A stretch of 54,825 nt of DNA, taken from the NCBI GenBank assembly GCA_900550395.1, contig URSD01000015.1, positions 1 to 54,825 of the forward strand, read 5' to 3'. This DNA is from an uncultured Porphyromonadaceae bacterium. Its GTDB lineage: Bacteria; Bacteroidota; Bacteroidia; Bacteroidales; Muribaculaceae. Positions 16,424 through 24,400 of this stretch are shown here, piece by piece. Made by a program: the position numbers and the translations under genes. The number at the start of each line of letters is the position of its first letter. The first letter of the stretch is position 1. The notes beneath the pieces are model-generated. The model was not told where the DNA came from, ran no database searches, and saw only the letters and a program-made list of their open reading frames with translations.

Positions 16424-16477
16424 CGGGGAGCATACGTCGGGCCTGAGGTGCCGGACTGCGGGGCTCCCCGTTTTTTT
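16424..16477 (+). terminator. Terminator of the PEGA protein pair
   Basis: CGGGGAGC (16424-16431) pairs with GCTCCCCG (16463-16470), followed by T7. The loop is long (31 nt) and can form its own small stem. Confidence 0.75.
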
Positions 16478-16480
16478 AGT

Positions 16481-16792
16481 TTAGTTTATAGTTGATAGGG
16501 GATAGGTAAGAGGGGGACGCCGCTTCGCGGCAGTTAGGAGTGGGAGTGAGGGCGTTATCGAAACAAAAATACAGAGATGACAAAAATAACAGATTAAATT
16601 TTAATCAGTTTTTGTGGTAGAGGTAATAGATGGCGTGTGAGGACGAGAAACAGAAGGACATAAGGTCATAAGGGACAGAAGAATAAATATTTAAATTCAA
16701 ATTTTTGTCCCTTTTGACTTTATGTCCTTGTGTTTCTCGCTATGCGATGTAACTCCCCCCCTCTTACCTATCAACTCTCAACTATAAACTAA
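16481..16792. repeat. Nested inverted-repeat element without a gene
   Basis: The outer arms of about 37 bp (near 16481-16516 and 16754-16792) are imperfect inverted copies built on GTTTATAGTTGA and GATAGGTAAGAGGGG words. Inside, a second inverted repeat pairs about 16644-16680 with 16707-16745 around a short AT-rich centre. A further palindromic tract lies at about 16562-16615. No ORF of note is present. The look is that of a small non-autonomous element related in style to the inverted repeats that flank the four-helix-bundle genes at 20.4 and 26 kb. Confidence 0.6.
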
Positions 16793-16820
16793 AAAAGCAG
16801 CCTGGTAAAGGCTGCTTTTT
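16791..16820 (-). terminator. Terminator after tRNA-Ser
   Basis: AAAAGCAGCC (16793-16802) and GGCTGCTTTT (16810-16819) form a perfect stem with A/T runs on both sides, so it can work in both directions. It lies two bases from the tRNA 3' end. Confidence 0.8.
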
Positions 16821-16821
16821 G

Positions 16822-16906
16822 CGGAAAGAGAGGGATTCGAACCCCCGGAGGTGTGACCCTCAACGGTTTTCAAGACCGCCGCAATCGACCACTCTGCCAT
16901 CTTTCC
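16822..16906 (-). tRNA. tRNA-Ser (anticodon UGA)
   Basis: On the minus strand GGAAAGA pairs with TCTTTCC as the acceptor stem. The anticodon loop reads CTTGAAA (anticodon TGA), a long class II variable arm is present, and the T arm has GGTTCGAATCC. The length is 85 nt with discriminator G and no encoded CCA. A -7 box lies upstream and a terminator directly downstream. Confidence 0.93.
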
Positions 16907-16923
16907 TGAGGGTGTTGCGGTTG

Positions 16924-16931
16924 CAAAGGTA
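16924..16931 (-). promoter_or_regulatory. -7 box for tRNA-Ser
   Basis: Minus-strand TACCTTTG, 18 nt upstream of the tRNA 5' end. Confidence 0.55.
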
Positions 16932-17020
16932 ATGATTTGTCGCGGCATATGCAAATTTTGGGCAATCAAAAAAGGGGATGCGCCGAAACGCATCCCCTCG
17001 CTGAACCTATGATTTAAACC

Positions 17021-19471
17021 TTATTTCACAAGTACTTTTGTGACGTTGTTGCCCTGACGGCGGATGTAGATGCCGCCGGCTGCGGGATTGCTGACGCGTA
17101 CACCCTGGAGGTTGAAGTACTCTACGGGCTCGTTGGCGTCGGCGTTGATGTCGAGGATGCTGTTTTGCTTCTCGACGGTGACGGTGCAGGTGGCCTTGCT
17201 GCCGCAGTAGTCGGCTGTGATGACTGCTTCGCCTTCCGCAACGGCTGTCACGAGGCCTTCGGCGTCAACGGTGGCGACAGTCTCATCGCTGCTGGTCCAT
17301 ACTACGTTGCCGTTGGGCAGGATATGTTCGCCGGTGACGGTGGCCGTGAGCTGCAGGGTCTCTTCTTCCTTGAGGCTGCCTTCGGTCTTGTCGAGAGCGA
17401 CTTCGGCGGGAGCGTAGTACATCAGGTTGACATACCAGAAGCAGATGCTGGTGACGTCGGCGGTGCAGGTGAAGGTGACGCTTTCTACGCCGGTTTCCTT
17501 GTCGGCCTCGTCGGGTTCCCAAAGGCTGCCGTTAACCGCGCCGGTATCGACAGTTACTTTGTCGGCGAATGTCACGCGGGCCGGAGTGCTGGGCGACGGT
17601 GAACCGCTGACGCTGAGTATGCGTACGTTCGGGTCGGTCACCTTGAAGGAGAATGTGCTGCCCTCAAGCGGCCAGGGAGTGTTGGTGATGTCGGCGTTGC
17701 TCATGAACATGTCCACGTTCTTGCCCTTGGCTGTGAAGTCGGTGACGGTGTTGCCTTCGGGGAAGTCGTAGTTGGCCTTCCAATCGCCGTTATAGAAGTC
17801 GAAGGTGTATTTGACCTGGCCGTAGTTGAGCACGGTGAATTCCTGCGAGCACTGCATTGCGGGATAGGGGCTGCCTGCGGGAGGAGTCATCGAGCCGTTG
17901 ATGGTGACTTTGCCGGGTGTGCCGGTGAAGGTCACGATAACCATGCAGTTGTATTCATCGCTGGGCTGGATGGTTGCGATTTCGGGGTCGCTGGTGGAGA
18001 AGGTGTATGTGTAGCTGTCGTCGAAGAGCACGTCCCAGTCGACCTCACCGCCGGGCAGGAAGATCTGTGCTGCCATCTCATATGGTGCCTGACCGGGCGA
18101 TACAGCCTCGGGGTTGATTTCCTCTGACCAGGGACCGAATTTCAGCGTGGGCTCGGCGTAGTCTTTTACTGTGACGGGGATTTCAACCCTTACCTCGGGA
18201 TTGGCTGTGAGATATGCCACCACGGTGGCCGTGCCTTCCTTTTTGGGCGAGACCTCAGTGTTGTAGAACGGAACGCGTGTGCCCGGTTCATAGTTGTAGA
18301 GCTTCACAACTCCTTCGGGGTTCTCATTTTCGACCTTGACGCTCACTCTTGCGTCTTCCGGCACGGTGTGGAAAATAAGACGGGGAGCTGACTCGCCGAG
18401 GAACATCTCGATGCTTTCGGCCTTATTGCCGCCTTTCTCGAAGACGGCCGTGATGGAGGCGTTGGTCTTCTCCTTGACTGTGACTGCGCACTCAGCAAAG
18501 GCATCGGCTGTGGCTACCTTGATGGTGGCGGTGCCGGCGGCTACGGCCGTTACCTTACCGTTGGCGTCGACGGTGGCTACAGCGGGGTCGGAGCTGGTCC
18601 AGGTGAGTTCGGCGCCTGCCGGCACGACTGTGGCTGCAAGGGTGGCGTCCTGACCTACCTCAAGGCTGAGTTCGGTCTTATCGAGGGTGACGCTGGCTTC
18701 GGGCTGCGGTGCTTCGGGCATGTCGGCGGGAAGCACTACCTTGACACCGCTGATGTTGACGAAGCCGCCCTGTACCACGAGATTCTTGCTGAACGAGTTG
18801 ATTTCGTTCATGGTCGACTCGGTGAGGTGCAGGATGCTGTAGCCGTCTTCTTCAGTGACAAGTTTTTCTGTAAACTGGCACCACGTGTATTGGTTGGCTG
18901 CATCGCCCTGATGGAGGAAGTCGATGTAGTACTGCTTGTCGGCCATGCCGGTGTAGTCCACGCGTACGCCGCCGCCCACTTCGCCGCCGGCAGCCACTAT
19001 GGCGTCGTAGGAGAATTCAACGGAGCCTGACTCTGTGTCTATGGTGACGGGGTCGCGGAGCATGACGGTGGGGTCGACGGGGCCTGATGGCGTCCGGTAG
19101 ACAACTTTTGTCACTGTGATTTCGTTGCCCGCGAAGCCGAATCCCTCGGTTTTCATGGTTGCCACGTCGTCGGCTGTCATCGGACCGTAGGTTACGGACG
19201 TCTGTGTGCGCGGATACCCCTTGGCGTCGCCCCAGCTGAAGTTGCCCCAGTCTGGCTGCATCAGCTTCATGGAGGTATAAGAGCCTGAAGCATCGCAGGT
19301 TATGGAAACGACGATGTCTGCTCCTTCTTCAAAATTCTGGCATTGTGTTGCTGTGATGGTCGGTGCGCAGCTCCATCCCAGGCGCTGGCTTCCTTCCCAG
19401 AGTACTGTCTCGGTGGCCGAGGCTGTCATCGCGCCGAAAAGGGCTGCGAGACCGAGTAAAAGTTTTTTCAT
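17021..19471 (-). CDS. Large secreted BIG2 (Ig-like) protein with T9SS-type C-terminal sorting tail
   Basis: The protein is 816 aa from ATG 19471, where a signal peptide begins (MKKLLLGLAALFGAMTASA). Two bacterial Ig-like group 2 domains are clear: one near residues 262-340 (LDKTELSLEVGQ ... WTSSDPAVATVDANGKVTAVAAG) and one near 690-770 (LDKTEGSLKEEE ... WTSSDETVATVDAEGLVTAV). Other beta-sandwich-like regions lie between them. The last about 45 residues (EYFNLQGVRVSNPAAGGIYI...KVLVK) look like the type A sorting domain of the Por/type IX secretion system, so the protein is probably delivered to the cell surface. There is no visible catalytic domain; adhesion or glycan binding is possible. Confidence 0.8.
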   Translation of the reverse strand: MKKLLLGLAALFGAMTASATETVLWEGSQRLGWSCAPTITATQCQNFEEGADIVVSITCDASGSYTSMKLMQPDWGNFSWGDAKGYPRTQTSVTYGPMTADDVATMKTEGFGFAGNEITVTKVVYRTPSGPVDPTVMLRDPVTIDTESGSVEFSYDAIVAAGGEVGGGVRVDYTGMADKQYYIDFLHQGDAANQYTWCQFTEKLVTEEDGYSILHLTESTMNEINSFSKNLVVQGGFVNISGVKVVLPADMPEAPQPEASVTLDKTELSLEVGQDATLAATVVPAGAELTWTSSDPAVATVDANGKVTAVAAGTATIKVATADAFAECAVTVKEKTNASITAVFEKGGNKAESIEMFLGESAPRLIFHTVPEDARVSVKVENENPEGVVKLYNYEPGTRVPFYNTEVSPKKEGTATVVAYLTANPEVRVEIPVTVKDYAEPTLKFGPWSEEINPEAVSPGQAPYEMAAQIFLPGGEVDWDVLFDDSYTYTFSTSDPEIATIQPSDEYNCMVIVTFTGTPGKVTINGSMTPPAGSPYPAMQCSQEFTVLNYGQVKYTFDFYNGDWKANYDFPEGNTVTDFTAKGKNVDMFMSNADITNTPWPLEGSTFSFKVTDPNVRILSVSGSPSPSTPARVTFADKVTVDTGAVNGSLWEPDEADKETGVESVTFTCTADVTSICFWYVNLMYYAPAEVALDKTEGSLKEEETLQLTATVTGEHILPNGNVVWTSSDETVATVDAEGLVTAVAEGEAVITADYCGSKATCTVTVEKQNSILDINADANEPVEYFNLQGVRVSNPAAGGIYIRRQGNNVTKVLVK

Positions 19472-19525
19472 GTACGATGAAGGTATTAGTTTTGGTAAAT
19501 TGTCGGTCGGACGTTTTGTCCGCCG

Positions 19526-19533
19526 CAAATGTA
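19526..19533 (-). promoter_or_regulatory. -7 box for the BIG2 protein
   Basis: Minus-strand TACATTTG, 54 nt upstream of the start. The leader RNA contains a small CGGAC/GTCCG hairpin. The rest of the 19472-19662 gap is AT-rich with nothing else I recognise. Confidence 0.5.
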
Positions 19534-19662
19534 CCTCCACTTTTACCCCCCCAAATATTTAACGGTTGTTAACAGTTTTAAAATGTTATCAAAAAGTATA
19601 TGATTTGTTTACGATATTGCAAATCAGCGCGTTATATGTGCATTAAATTCAAGTAAAAGCAA

Positions 19663-19701
19663 GCCGCCGATGCCCCAAAATCATTTTGGGACATCGGCGG
19701 C
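19663..19701 (-). terminator. Strong terminator of the uronate operon
   Basis: A 10-bp GC stem (19663-19672 with 19692-19701) is extended by CCAAAA/TTTTGG around a minimal loop, followed on the minus strand by TTGCTTTTACTT. It lies 30 nt after the eda stop. Confidence 0.8.
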
Positions 19702-19730
19702 AGTACAGAGATAGTGGCTTTAGGGAAGCG

Positions 19731-20390
19731 TCAGCGGCGGCAGAGAGCCAGCGCCTCGCGGCATTTGTCGGAGATATATGTCCAGTCGGCGGCGGCGATG
19801 CGGTCCTTGGGGAAGAGCTTGGAACCCATGCCTACGCAGAAGGCGCCTGCGGCGAACCATGCGTTGAGGTTGTCGGCCGTGGGTTCTACGCCTCCGGTTA
19901 CCATCAGCTTGCTCCAGGGCATGGGTGCGAGCAGTCCTTTTACAAATTTAGGCCCGAGTACGTCGCCGGGGAACACCTTGCAGAGTTCGCATCCGGCCTC
20001 CTGGGCGAAGCCTACCTCCGAGATGCTTCCGCAGCCCGGGGTGTAGGGTACCTGGCGGCGGTTGCACACGCGTGCGACTTCGGGGTTGAACAGCGGGCCG
20101 ACGACGAAGCAGGCGCCGAGCTGCATGTAGAGGGCTGCGGTGGCCGGGTCAACTATGCTGCCGACGCCGAGGGCCAGGTCGGGGCATTCCTCTGCGGCCC
20201 ATTTTACCAGAGGACCGAACACCTCGTGGGCGAAGTCGCCGCGGTTGGTGAACTCAAATGCGCGTACGCCGCCGGCGTAGCATGCCTTGACTACGGCCTT
20301 GGCCGTGTCGAGGTCTTTATGGTAGAACACGGGCACCATCGGTGCCTCTTTTATCTTGGCCATGACGGCCTGTTTGTCGAATCTTGCCAT
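19731..20390 (-). CDS. eda: 2-keto-3-deoxy-6-phosphogluconate aldolase
   Basis: This 219-aa class I aldolase cleaves KDPG to pyruvate and glyceraldehyde 3-phosphate, the last step of uronate breakdown. The Schiff-base lysine is Lys138 in CELCKVFPG, and the general acid/base glutamate is Glu46 in AFEFTNRG. The phosphate-binding end has VTGGVEPT. The length is normal, with a few residues more than E. coli Eda. It is the last gene of the minus-strand operon and is parted from kdgK by the first four-helix-bundle element. Confidence 0.92.
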   Translation of the reverse strand: MARFDKQAVMAKIKEAPMVPVFYHKDLDTAKAVVKACYAGGVRAFEFTNRGDFAHEVFGPLVKWAAEECPDLALGVGSIVDPATAALYMQLGACFVVGPLFNPEVARVCNRRQVPYTPGCGSISEVGFAQEAGCELCKVFPGDVLGPKFVKGLLAPMPWSKLMVTGGVEPTADNLNAWFAAGAFCVGMGSKLFPKDRIAAADWTYISDKCREALALCRR

Positions 20391-20485
20391 GATTGGGTCT
20401 TTTAGTCTAAGGTCTAAGGCTTAGAGAATAGTCTTTTGGAAATTATTTTATTGCTTTTGTTCTAATTTATATTGTCTGTTTTGCG

Positions 20486-20493
20486 TATATTTG
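20486..20493 (+). promoter_or_regulatory. -7 box inside element 1
   Basis: TATATTTG lies 20 nt upstream of the four-helix-bundle ATG, so the element carries its own promoter. Confidence 0.6.
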
Positions 20494-20513
20494 TGGGTAT
20501 AATATTATTAACT

Positions 20514-20888
20514 ATGGAATTTAGTTTCGAGAGGCTGAAAGTATGGGAACTCTCGCGGGAGATTGTCCAGGAAGTGTATACTCTGACAAAATTATTTCCG
20601 AACGATGAACGGTTTGGCCTGATTGATCAGCTACGACGTGCCGCTGTATCGATTCCTTCGAATATTGCAGAGGGGTCTGGGCGTAAGTCATTTAAGGACC
20701 AGGCGCACTTTGTGGAGATAGCATATGGATCGCTTATGGAAGTGTGTTGCCAGCTGACTGTCGCTGTAGATCTGTTGTATATATCGTCCTGTGAAATCGA
20801 GATTGTCAGGGAACATATCGAGTCGTTAAGCCGCCAGCTACAGTCTTATCGGAGATACCTTATCAAGCAGTCGGAAGAGCCGGCATGA
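20514..20888 (+). CDS. Four-helix-bundle protein (23S rRNA intervening-sequence / Avd-like family)
   Basis: This 124-aa protein starts at ATG 20514. It has the family hallmarks: an N-terminal F.RLKVW motif (SFERLKVWELS), FPNDERFGLIDQLRRAAVSIPSNIAEGSGR in the middle, then a run of amphipathic helices. The segment IPSNIAEG is diagnostic. The family includes proteins encoded in 23S rRNA intervening sequences and relatives of the accessory protein of diversity-generating retroelements; these are small, basic, pentameric bundles that may bind nucleic acid. There is no reverse transcriptase here. The molecular role is unknown. Confidence 0.85.
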   Translation: MEFSFERLKVWELSREIVQEVYTLTKLFPNDERFGLIDQLRRAAVSIPSNIAEGSGRKSFKDQAHFVEIAYGSLMEVCCQLTVAVDLLYISSCEIEIVREHIESLSRQLQSYRRYLIKQSEEPA

Positions 20889-20932
20889 CGAGGCGGTATC
20901 CTCTAAGCCTTAGACCTTAGACTTCGAGACCG

Positions 20933-20959
20933 GATTTGTGGCCCGCCTGGCCACAAATC
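20933..20959. repeat. Perfect hairpin at the kdgK stop
   Basis: GATTTGTGGCC and GGCCACAAATC (11 bp, 5-nt loop) overlap the kdgK stop codon. No T-run follows on the minus strand, so it may be an mRNA-end stabiliser or half of the insertion scar of the adjacent element. Confidence 0.45.
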
Positions 20960-21980
20960 AACGCTGTACGCGGCCGTTGGCGTTGCCGCCGGCCAGAGCC
21001 TCCACTTCGGCTGCGGAGACGAGGTTGAAGTCGCCGTTGATGGTGTGCTTCAGGGCCGATGCTGCCACGGCGAATTCCAGAGCCTCGCCCTGGGTGGGCT
21101 TGGTGAGCAGACCGTGGATGAGGCCTCCCGAGAAAGAGTCGCCGCCTCCCACGCGATCAATGATGGGGTCTATGTCGTAGCGCTTGCTCTGGTAGAACTC
21201 CTCGCCGTTGTAGATCATGGCCTTCCAGCCGTTGTGTGTGGCGGAGAAGCTCTCGCGCAGGGTGCTTACGACGTATTTGAATCCGAATTCCTTCATCATG
21301 GCCTTGAATATGCCCTTGTATCCTTCGGCGTCGGTGTTGCCGGCCTCGACATCGGCGTCGGGCTTGAATCCGAGGCAGAGCTCGGCGTCCTCCTCGTTGC
21401 CGATGCACACGTCGACATACTTCATGAGGGGCCGCATGATGCTCTGCGCCTTCTCTTTGGTCCAGAGCTTCTTGCGGAAGTTGAGGTCTACGCTGACGGT
21501 GACGCCGTGGCGCTTGGCGGCCTCGCATGCGAGGCGTGTCAGCTCGGCTGCCTCGTCGCTGATGGCGGGTGTGATGCCACTCCAGTGGAACCAGTCGGCG
21601 CCCTCCATGATGGCGTCGAAGTCAAAATCGGCGGGCGAAGCTTCGGCGATGGCGCTGCCTGCGCGGTCGTATATCACCTTTGAGGGGCGCATCGACGCGC
21701 CGGTCTCGCAGTAGTAGATGCCGACGCGCTTGCCGCCGCGGGCTATGTGGTCGGTGTGCACGCCGTAGCGCCGCAGGGCGTTGACGGCGGCCTGTCCTAT
21801 CTCGTGTTCGGGCAGTTTGGTGACGAAGTAGGCGTCGTGTCCGTAGTTGGCGCAGCTTACAGCTACGTTGGCCTCGCCGCCGCCCCAGATTATGTCGAAG
21901 TTGTCGACCTGCACGAAGCGCTTGCAGCCTGCGGGCGAGAGACGGAGCATGATTTCTCCCAGTGTGATTATTTTGCTCAT
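20958..21980 (-). CDS. kdgK: 2-keto-3-deoxygluconate kinase (PfkB family)
   Basis: This 340-aa ribokinase-fold enzyme phosphorylates KDG to KDPG. The N-terminal GEIMLRLSP and GGGEANVAVSCANYG motifs and the C-terminal signature GGGDSFSGG (about 278-286, catalytic Asp281) are typical of PfkB sugar kinases. Placement among kduI, kduD and eda makes KDG the likely substrate. It starts 2 nt after the end of the GltD-like gene, so they are read together. Confidence 0.9.
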   Translation of the reverse strand: MSKIITLGEIMLRLSPAGCKRFVQVDNFDIIWGGGEANVAVSCANYGHDAYFVTKLPEHEIGQAAVNALRRYGVHTDHIARGGKRVGIYYCETGASMRPSKVIYDRAGSAIAEASPADFDFDAIMEGADWFHWSGITPAISDEAAELTRLACEAAKRHGVTVSVDLNFRKKLWTKEKAQSIMRPLMKYVDVCIGNEEDAELCLGFKPDADVEAGNTDAEGYKGIFKAMMKEFGFKYVVSTLRESFSATHNGWKAMIYNGEEFYQSKRYDIDPIIDRVGGGDSFSGGLIHGLLTKPTQGEALEFAVAASALKHTINGDFNLVSAAEVEALAGGNANGRVQR

Positions 21981-21982
21981 TA

Positions 21983-23308
21983 TTATAATGTGTTGTTAAT
22001 GTTAATACTTTCCATTAGTTTCACTGCGTCCACGTAGCGGGCAATGCCTTCGGCCACTTGCTTGGCGTCGCGCATGGCGTGGACGACGGTAGCCGGGCGG
22101 TTGGTGACGTCGCCGCCGGCAAAGACACCGGGGCGGGAAGTCATGCCGTAGGGATTGTCGCGGGTGAGCACGTAGCCTTTCTCGTCCACGTCTATGCCCG
22201 TTGTTGTGCTTACGATGCGGGCTGCCGGCGCGCTGCCGACGGCCATGATGAGGCGGTCGAGAGGCATCTCGACGGGCTCCTGGCCCTCGGTCTGCACGGT
22301 GATGGTGCGCAGACGGTTGCCCTGTGCGCCCTCGATGTTGGTGACGGAGGTCTGCCACATGAAGCGCACGCCCTCGCTGACGGCGTCGTCGTACTCGGCG
22401 CGCAGGGCGCTCATGCGGTCGATGGTGCGGTGGTATATGACGGTGACTTCGCTGGCGCCCATGCGCAGGGCCGTGCGTGCGGCGTCGATGGCCGTGTTGC
22501 CGCAGCCTATCACGGCTACCTTGTCGCCCTGGCCCACTACTACCTCCTCGCGGTCGATGCTGCGGCTCTGGTAGAGGCTGACGCGGCGCAGGAACCACAC
22601 CGCCTGGCGTACGCCGGGATGGGTCGCGCCGGGAATGTCGAGCAGTTTGGGCTTGGCGGTACCGGTGCCGATGAATATGGCGTCGAAGCCCTGGGCGAAC
22701 AGATCGTCCACGGTGTAGTCCTTGCCGATGGTGGTGTTGAGGTGGAAGACCACGCCGAGGTGCTCTATCTTCTTTATCTCGCGGCGCACCACCTCCTTGG
22801 GCAGGCGGTACTCCGGGATGCCGAACATCAGCACGCCTCCCGGCTCCGGCTCCATCTCGAAAATCTCCACTGCGAAGCCGTCGCGGGCGAGGTCGCCGGC
22901 GATGGTGAGTCCGGCAGGTCCGCTGCCTATGACGGCCACCTTGCCGCGTGTTTTCTGAGGGATAGCCTCGTGGGTGAGTCCGGCCTCGGAGTCGAAGTCG
23001 GCCACGAAGCGCTCGAGTTTGCCTATGTGCACGGCCTCGCCTTTCTTGGCGAGGACGCAGTTGCCCTCGCACTGGCGCTCGTGGCCGCATACACGTCCGC
23101 ACACGGCTGGGAGGTTGCTGCGCTTGTGGATTATAGACATGGCATTGCCGAAGTTGCCCTTGGCAAGTTCGGCAATCCAGTCGGGGATGTCGTTGCTCAC
23201 GGGGCATCCCTTCTTGCAGCCCGGCACCTTGCAGTGCAGGCATCGCTGCGCCTCGCGTATCGCCTCGGGCAGCGTGTAGCTTTCGGATACTTCTTTGAAA
23301 TCGGCCAT
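21983..23308 (-). CDS. GltD-like NAD(P)-dependent FAD/Fe-S oxidoreductase
   Basis: This 441-aa protein resembles the small subunit of glutamate synthase. The N-terminal cysteines at 23, 26, 31 and 35 (CLHCKVPGCKKGC) and a second group near 70-83 (CGRVCGHERQCEGNC) would bind two 4Fe-4S clusters. Two Rossmann motifs follow: GSGPAGL near 130 for FAD and GCGNTAID near 265 for NAD(P)H. The partner large subunit gltB is not in the window. Its role inside a uronate operon is not evident; it might supply or balance reducing power for KduD, which is inference. The upstream gap holds an inverted repeat (23336-23459). Confidence 0.85.
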   Translation of the reverse strand: MADFKEVSESYTLPEAIREAQRCLHCKVPGCKKGCPVSNDIPDWIAELAKGNFGNAMSIIHKRSNLPAVCGRVCGHERQCEGNCVLAKKGEAVHIGKLERFVADFDSEAGLTHEAIPQKTRGKVAVIGSGPAGLTIAGDLARDGFAVEIFEMEPEPGGVLMFGIPEYRLPKEVVRREIKKIEHLGVVFHLNTTIGKDYTVDDLFAQGFDAIFIGTGTAKPKLLDIPGATHPGVRQAVWFLRRVSLYQSRSIDREEVVVGQGDKVAVIGCGNTAIDAARTALRMGASEVTVIYHRTIDRMSALRAEYDDAVSEGVRFMWQTSVTNIEGAQGNRLRTITVQTEGQEPVEMPLDRLIMAVGSAPAARIVSTTTGIDVDEKGYVLTRDNPYGMTSRPGVFAGGDVTNRPATVVHAMRDAKQVAEGIARYVDAVKLMESININNTL

Positions 23309-23335
23309 TTCGTTAAATGGTTTTGCGGGCGTTAT

Positions 23336-23459
23336 AGATACAAAAATACAAAAATGACAGAAATAACAAATCTCATATCGTATAAAATCGACGCGGCTTA
23401 TACAATATAATGTATTTTTTCAATTTGTTATTTCTGTTATTTTTGTGCTTTTGTATCTG
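23336..23459. repeat. ORF-less inverted repeat between kduI and the GltD-like gene
   Basis: The arms of about 36 bp (23336-23371 and 23423-23459) are nearly identical inverted copies rich in ACAAAAAT and AATAACAAA words, around a 51-bp AT-rich centre. The left arm resembles the tract at 16562-16594. It has the same architecture as the arms that flank four-helix-bundle genes nearby, but no gene inside. Confidence 0.6.
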
Positions 23460-23479
23460 TTGCGCCAGCCGAATGTAGT

Positions 23480-24400
23480 TTATTTCATGTCGAGGTAGCC
23501 CACCTTGTCCATGTCGCCGTAGTCGAGGTTTTCGCCACCCATGCCCCAGATGAACATGTAGTTGCTGGTGCCGGCTGCGGCGTGTATGCTCCATTCGGGG
23601 CTCATGACGGCCTGCTCGTTGTGCAGCCAGATGATGCGCTCCTGCTGAGGCTCGCCCATGAAGTGGCACACGGCGTTGCCCCCGGGCACGTTGAAGTAGA
23701 AGTAGCACTCCACGCGGCGGTCGTGTGTGTGGGCGGGCATCGTGTTCCAGACGCTTCCGGGCATCAGCTCGGTGAGTCCCATCTGAAGCTGGCAGGGGCC
23801 CTCCTCGAGCACGTTGCTGACTATGAGCTGGTTGATGACGCGGTCGTTGCTCTCCTCTGGCTTGCCGGCGTGGAAGCTGTTGGCCTTGATGGAGCCTTTG
23901 CGGCCGTCGATGGTGACGAGCTGGGTCTTGTAGGCCTTGTGTGCCGGGGTTGAGTTGAGGTAGAACTTGGCGGGGTTGGCGTCATCCTTGCTGCGGAAGG
24001 TGACATCCTTGCATCCGCGGCCCACGTAGAGGGCGTCCTTGAAGTGTAGCTCGTAGTCCTTGCCGTCGACGCTGACGATGCCCTCGCCGCCGATGTTGAT
24101 GACGCCGAGCTCGCGGCGTTCCAGGAAGTACTCGGCCTTCAACGGGTCGATGGTTTCGAGGGTCACGGCGCGCCCTACGGGGATGACTCCTCCGTAGATG
24201 ATGCGGTCGTACATGGAGTAGGTGAGGTTGATGCGGTTCTGCTCCATGACCTTTTGCATCATGAAGTGGGAGCGCAGTTGATCCGTGTCGTAGTGCTTGA
24301 CGTCGTCGGGATGGCATGCGCGCAGTATGGAGTAGTCGGTCTGTGCGGCGGCGCAGAGTGCCACGGCACAGGAGATGATGGTGAGAAGTGTCTTTTTCAT
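23480..24400 (-). CDS. kduI: 5-keto-4-deoxyuronate isomerase with a signal peptide
   Basis: This 306-aa protein converts 5-keto-4-deoxyuronate (DKI) to 2,5-diketo-3-deoxygluconate in pectin or glycosaminoglycan breakdown. From residue 28 it follows KduI (HPDDVKHYDTDQLRSHF, LTYSMYDRIIYGG). The zinc ligands are visible in HTHDRRVE and a later histidine. Unusually, residues 1-20 form a signal peptide (MKKTLLTIISCAVALCAAAQ), while classical KduI begins directly at the domain and is cytosolic. A periplasmic place of action is therefore likely. The start overlaps the stop of the permease gene by one base (TAATG), showing translational coupling. Confidence 0.9.
   Translation of the reverse strand: MKKTLLTIISCAVALCAAAQTDYSILRACHPDDVKHYDTDQLRSHFMMQKVMEQNRINLTYSMYDRIIYGGVIPVGRAVTLETIDPLKAEYFLERRELGVINIGGEGIVSVDGKDYELHFKDALYVGRGCKDVTFRSKDDANPAKFYLNSTPAHKAYKTQLVTIDGRKGSIKANSFHAGKPEESNDRVINQLIVSNVLEEGPCQLQMGLTELMPGSVWNTMPAHTHDRRVECYFYFNVPGGNAVCHFMGEPQQERIIWLHNEQAVMSPEWSIHAAAGTSNYMFIWGMGGENLDYGDMDKVGYLDMK

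Larger units (their letters stand above)
20404..20923. mobile_element. Four-helix-bundle element 1 (perfect 23-bp inverted repeats)
   Basis: The arms at 20404-20426 and 20901-20923 are perfect 23-bp inverted copies, themselves made of repeats of the word TAAGG/TCTAAGG. They enclose a promoter box, one four-helix-bundle gene on the plus strand, and nothing else. The element lies between kdgK and eda, against the direction of that operon. No transposase is present. Insertion of a small passive element is inferred from architecture; no target duplication is obvious to me. Confidence 0.6.

Noticed and set aside
16778..16993. 71-aa minus-strand ORF
   Set aside because: Runs through tRNA-Ser and its terminator.
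17021..19471. SusCD-type polysaccharide utilisation locus around the BIG2 protein and fucosidase
   Set aside because: No SusC/SusD pair is present and the genes are far apart with separate promoters.
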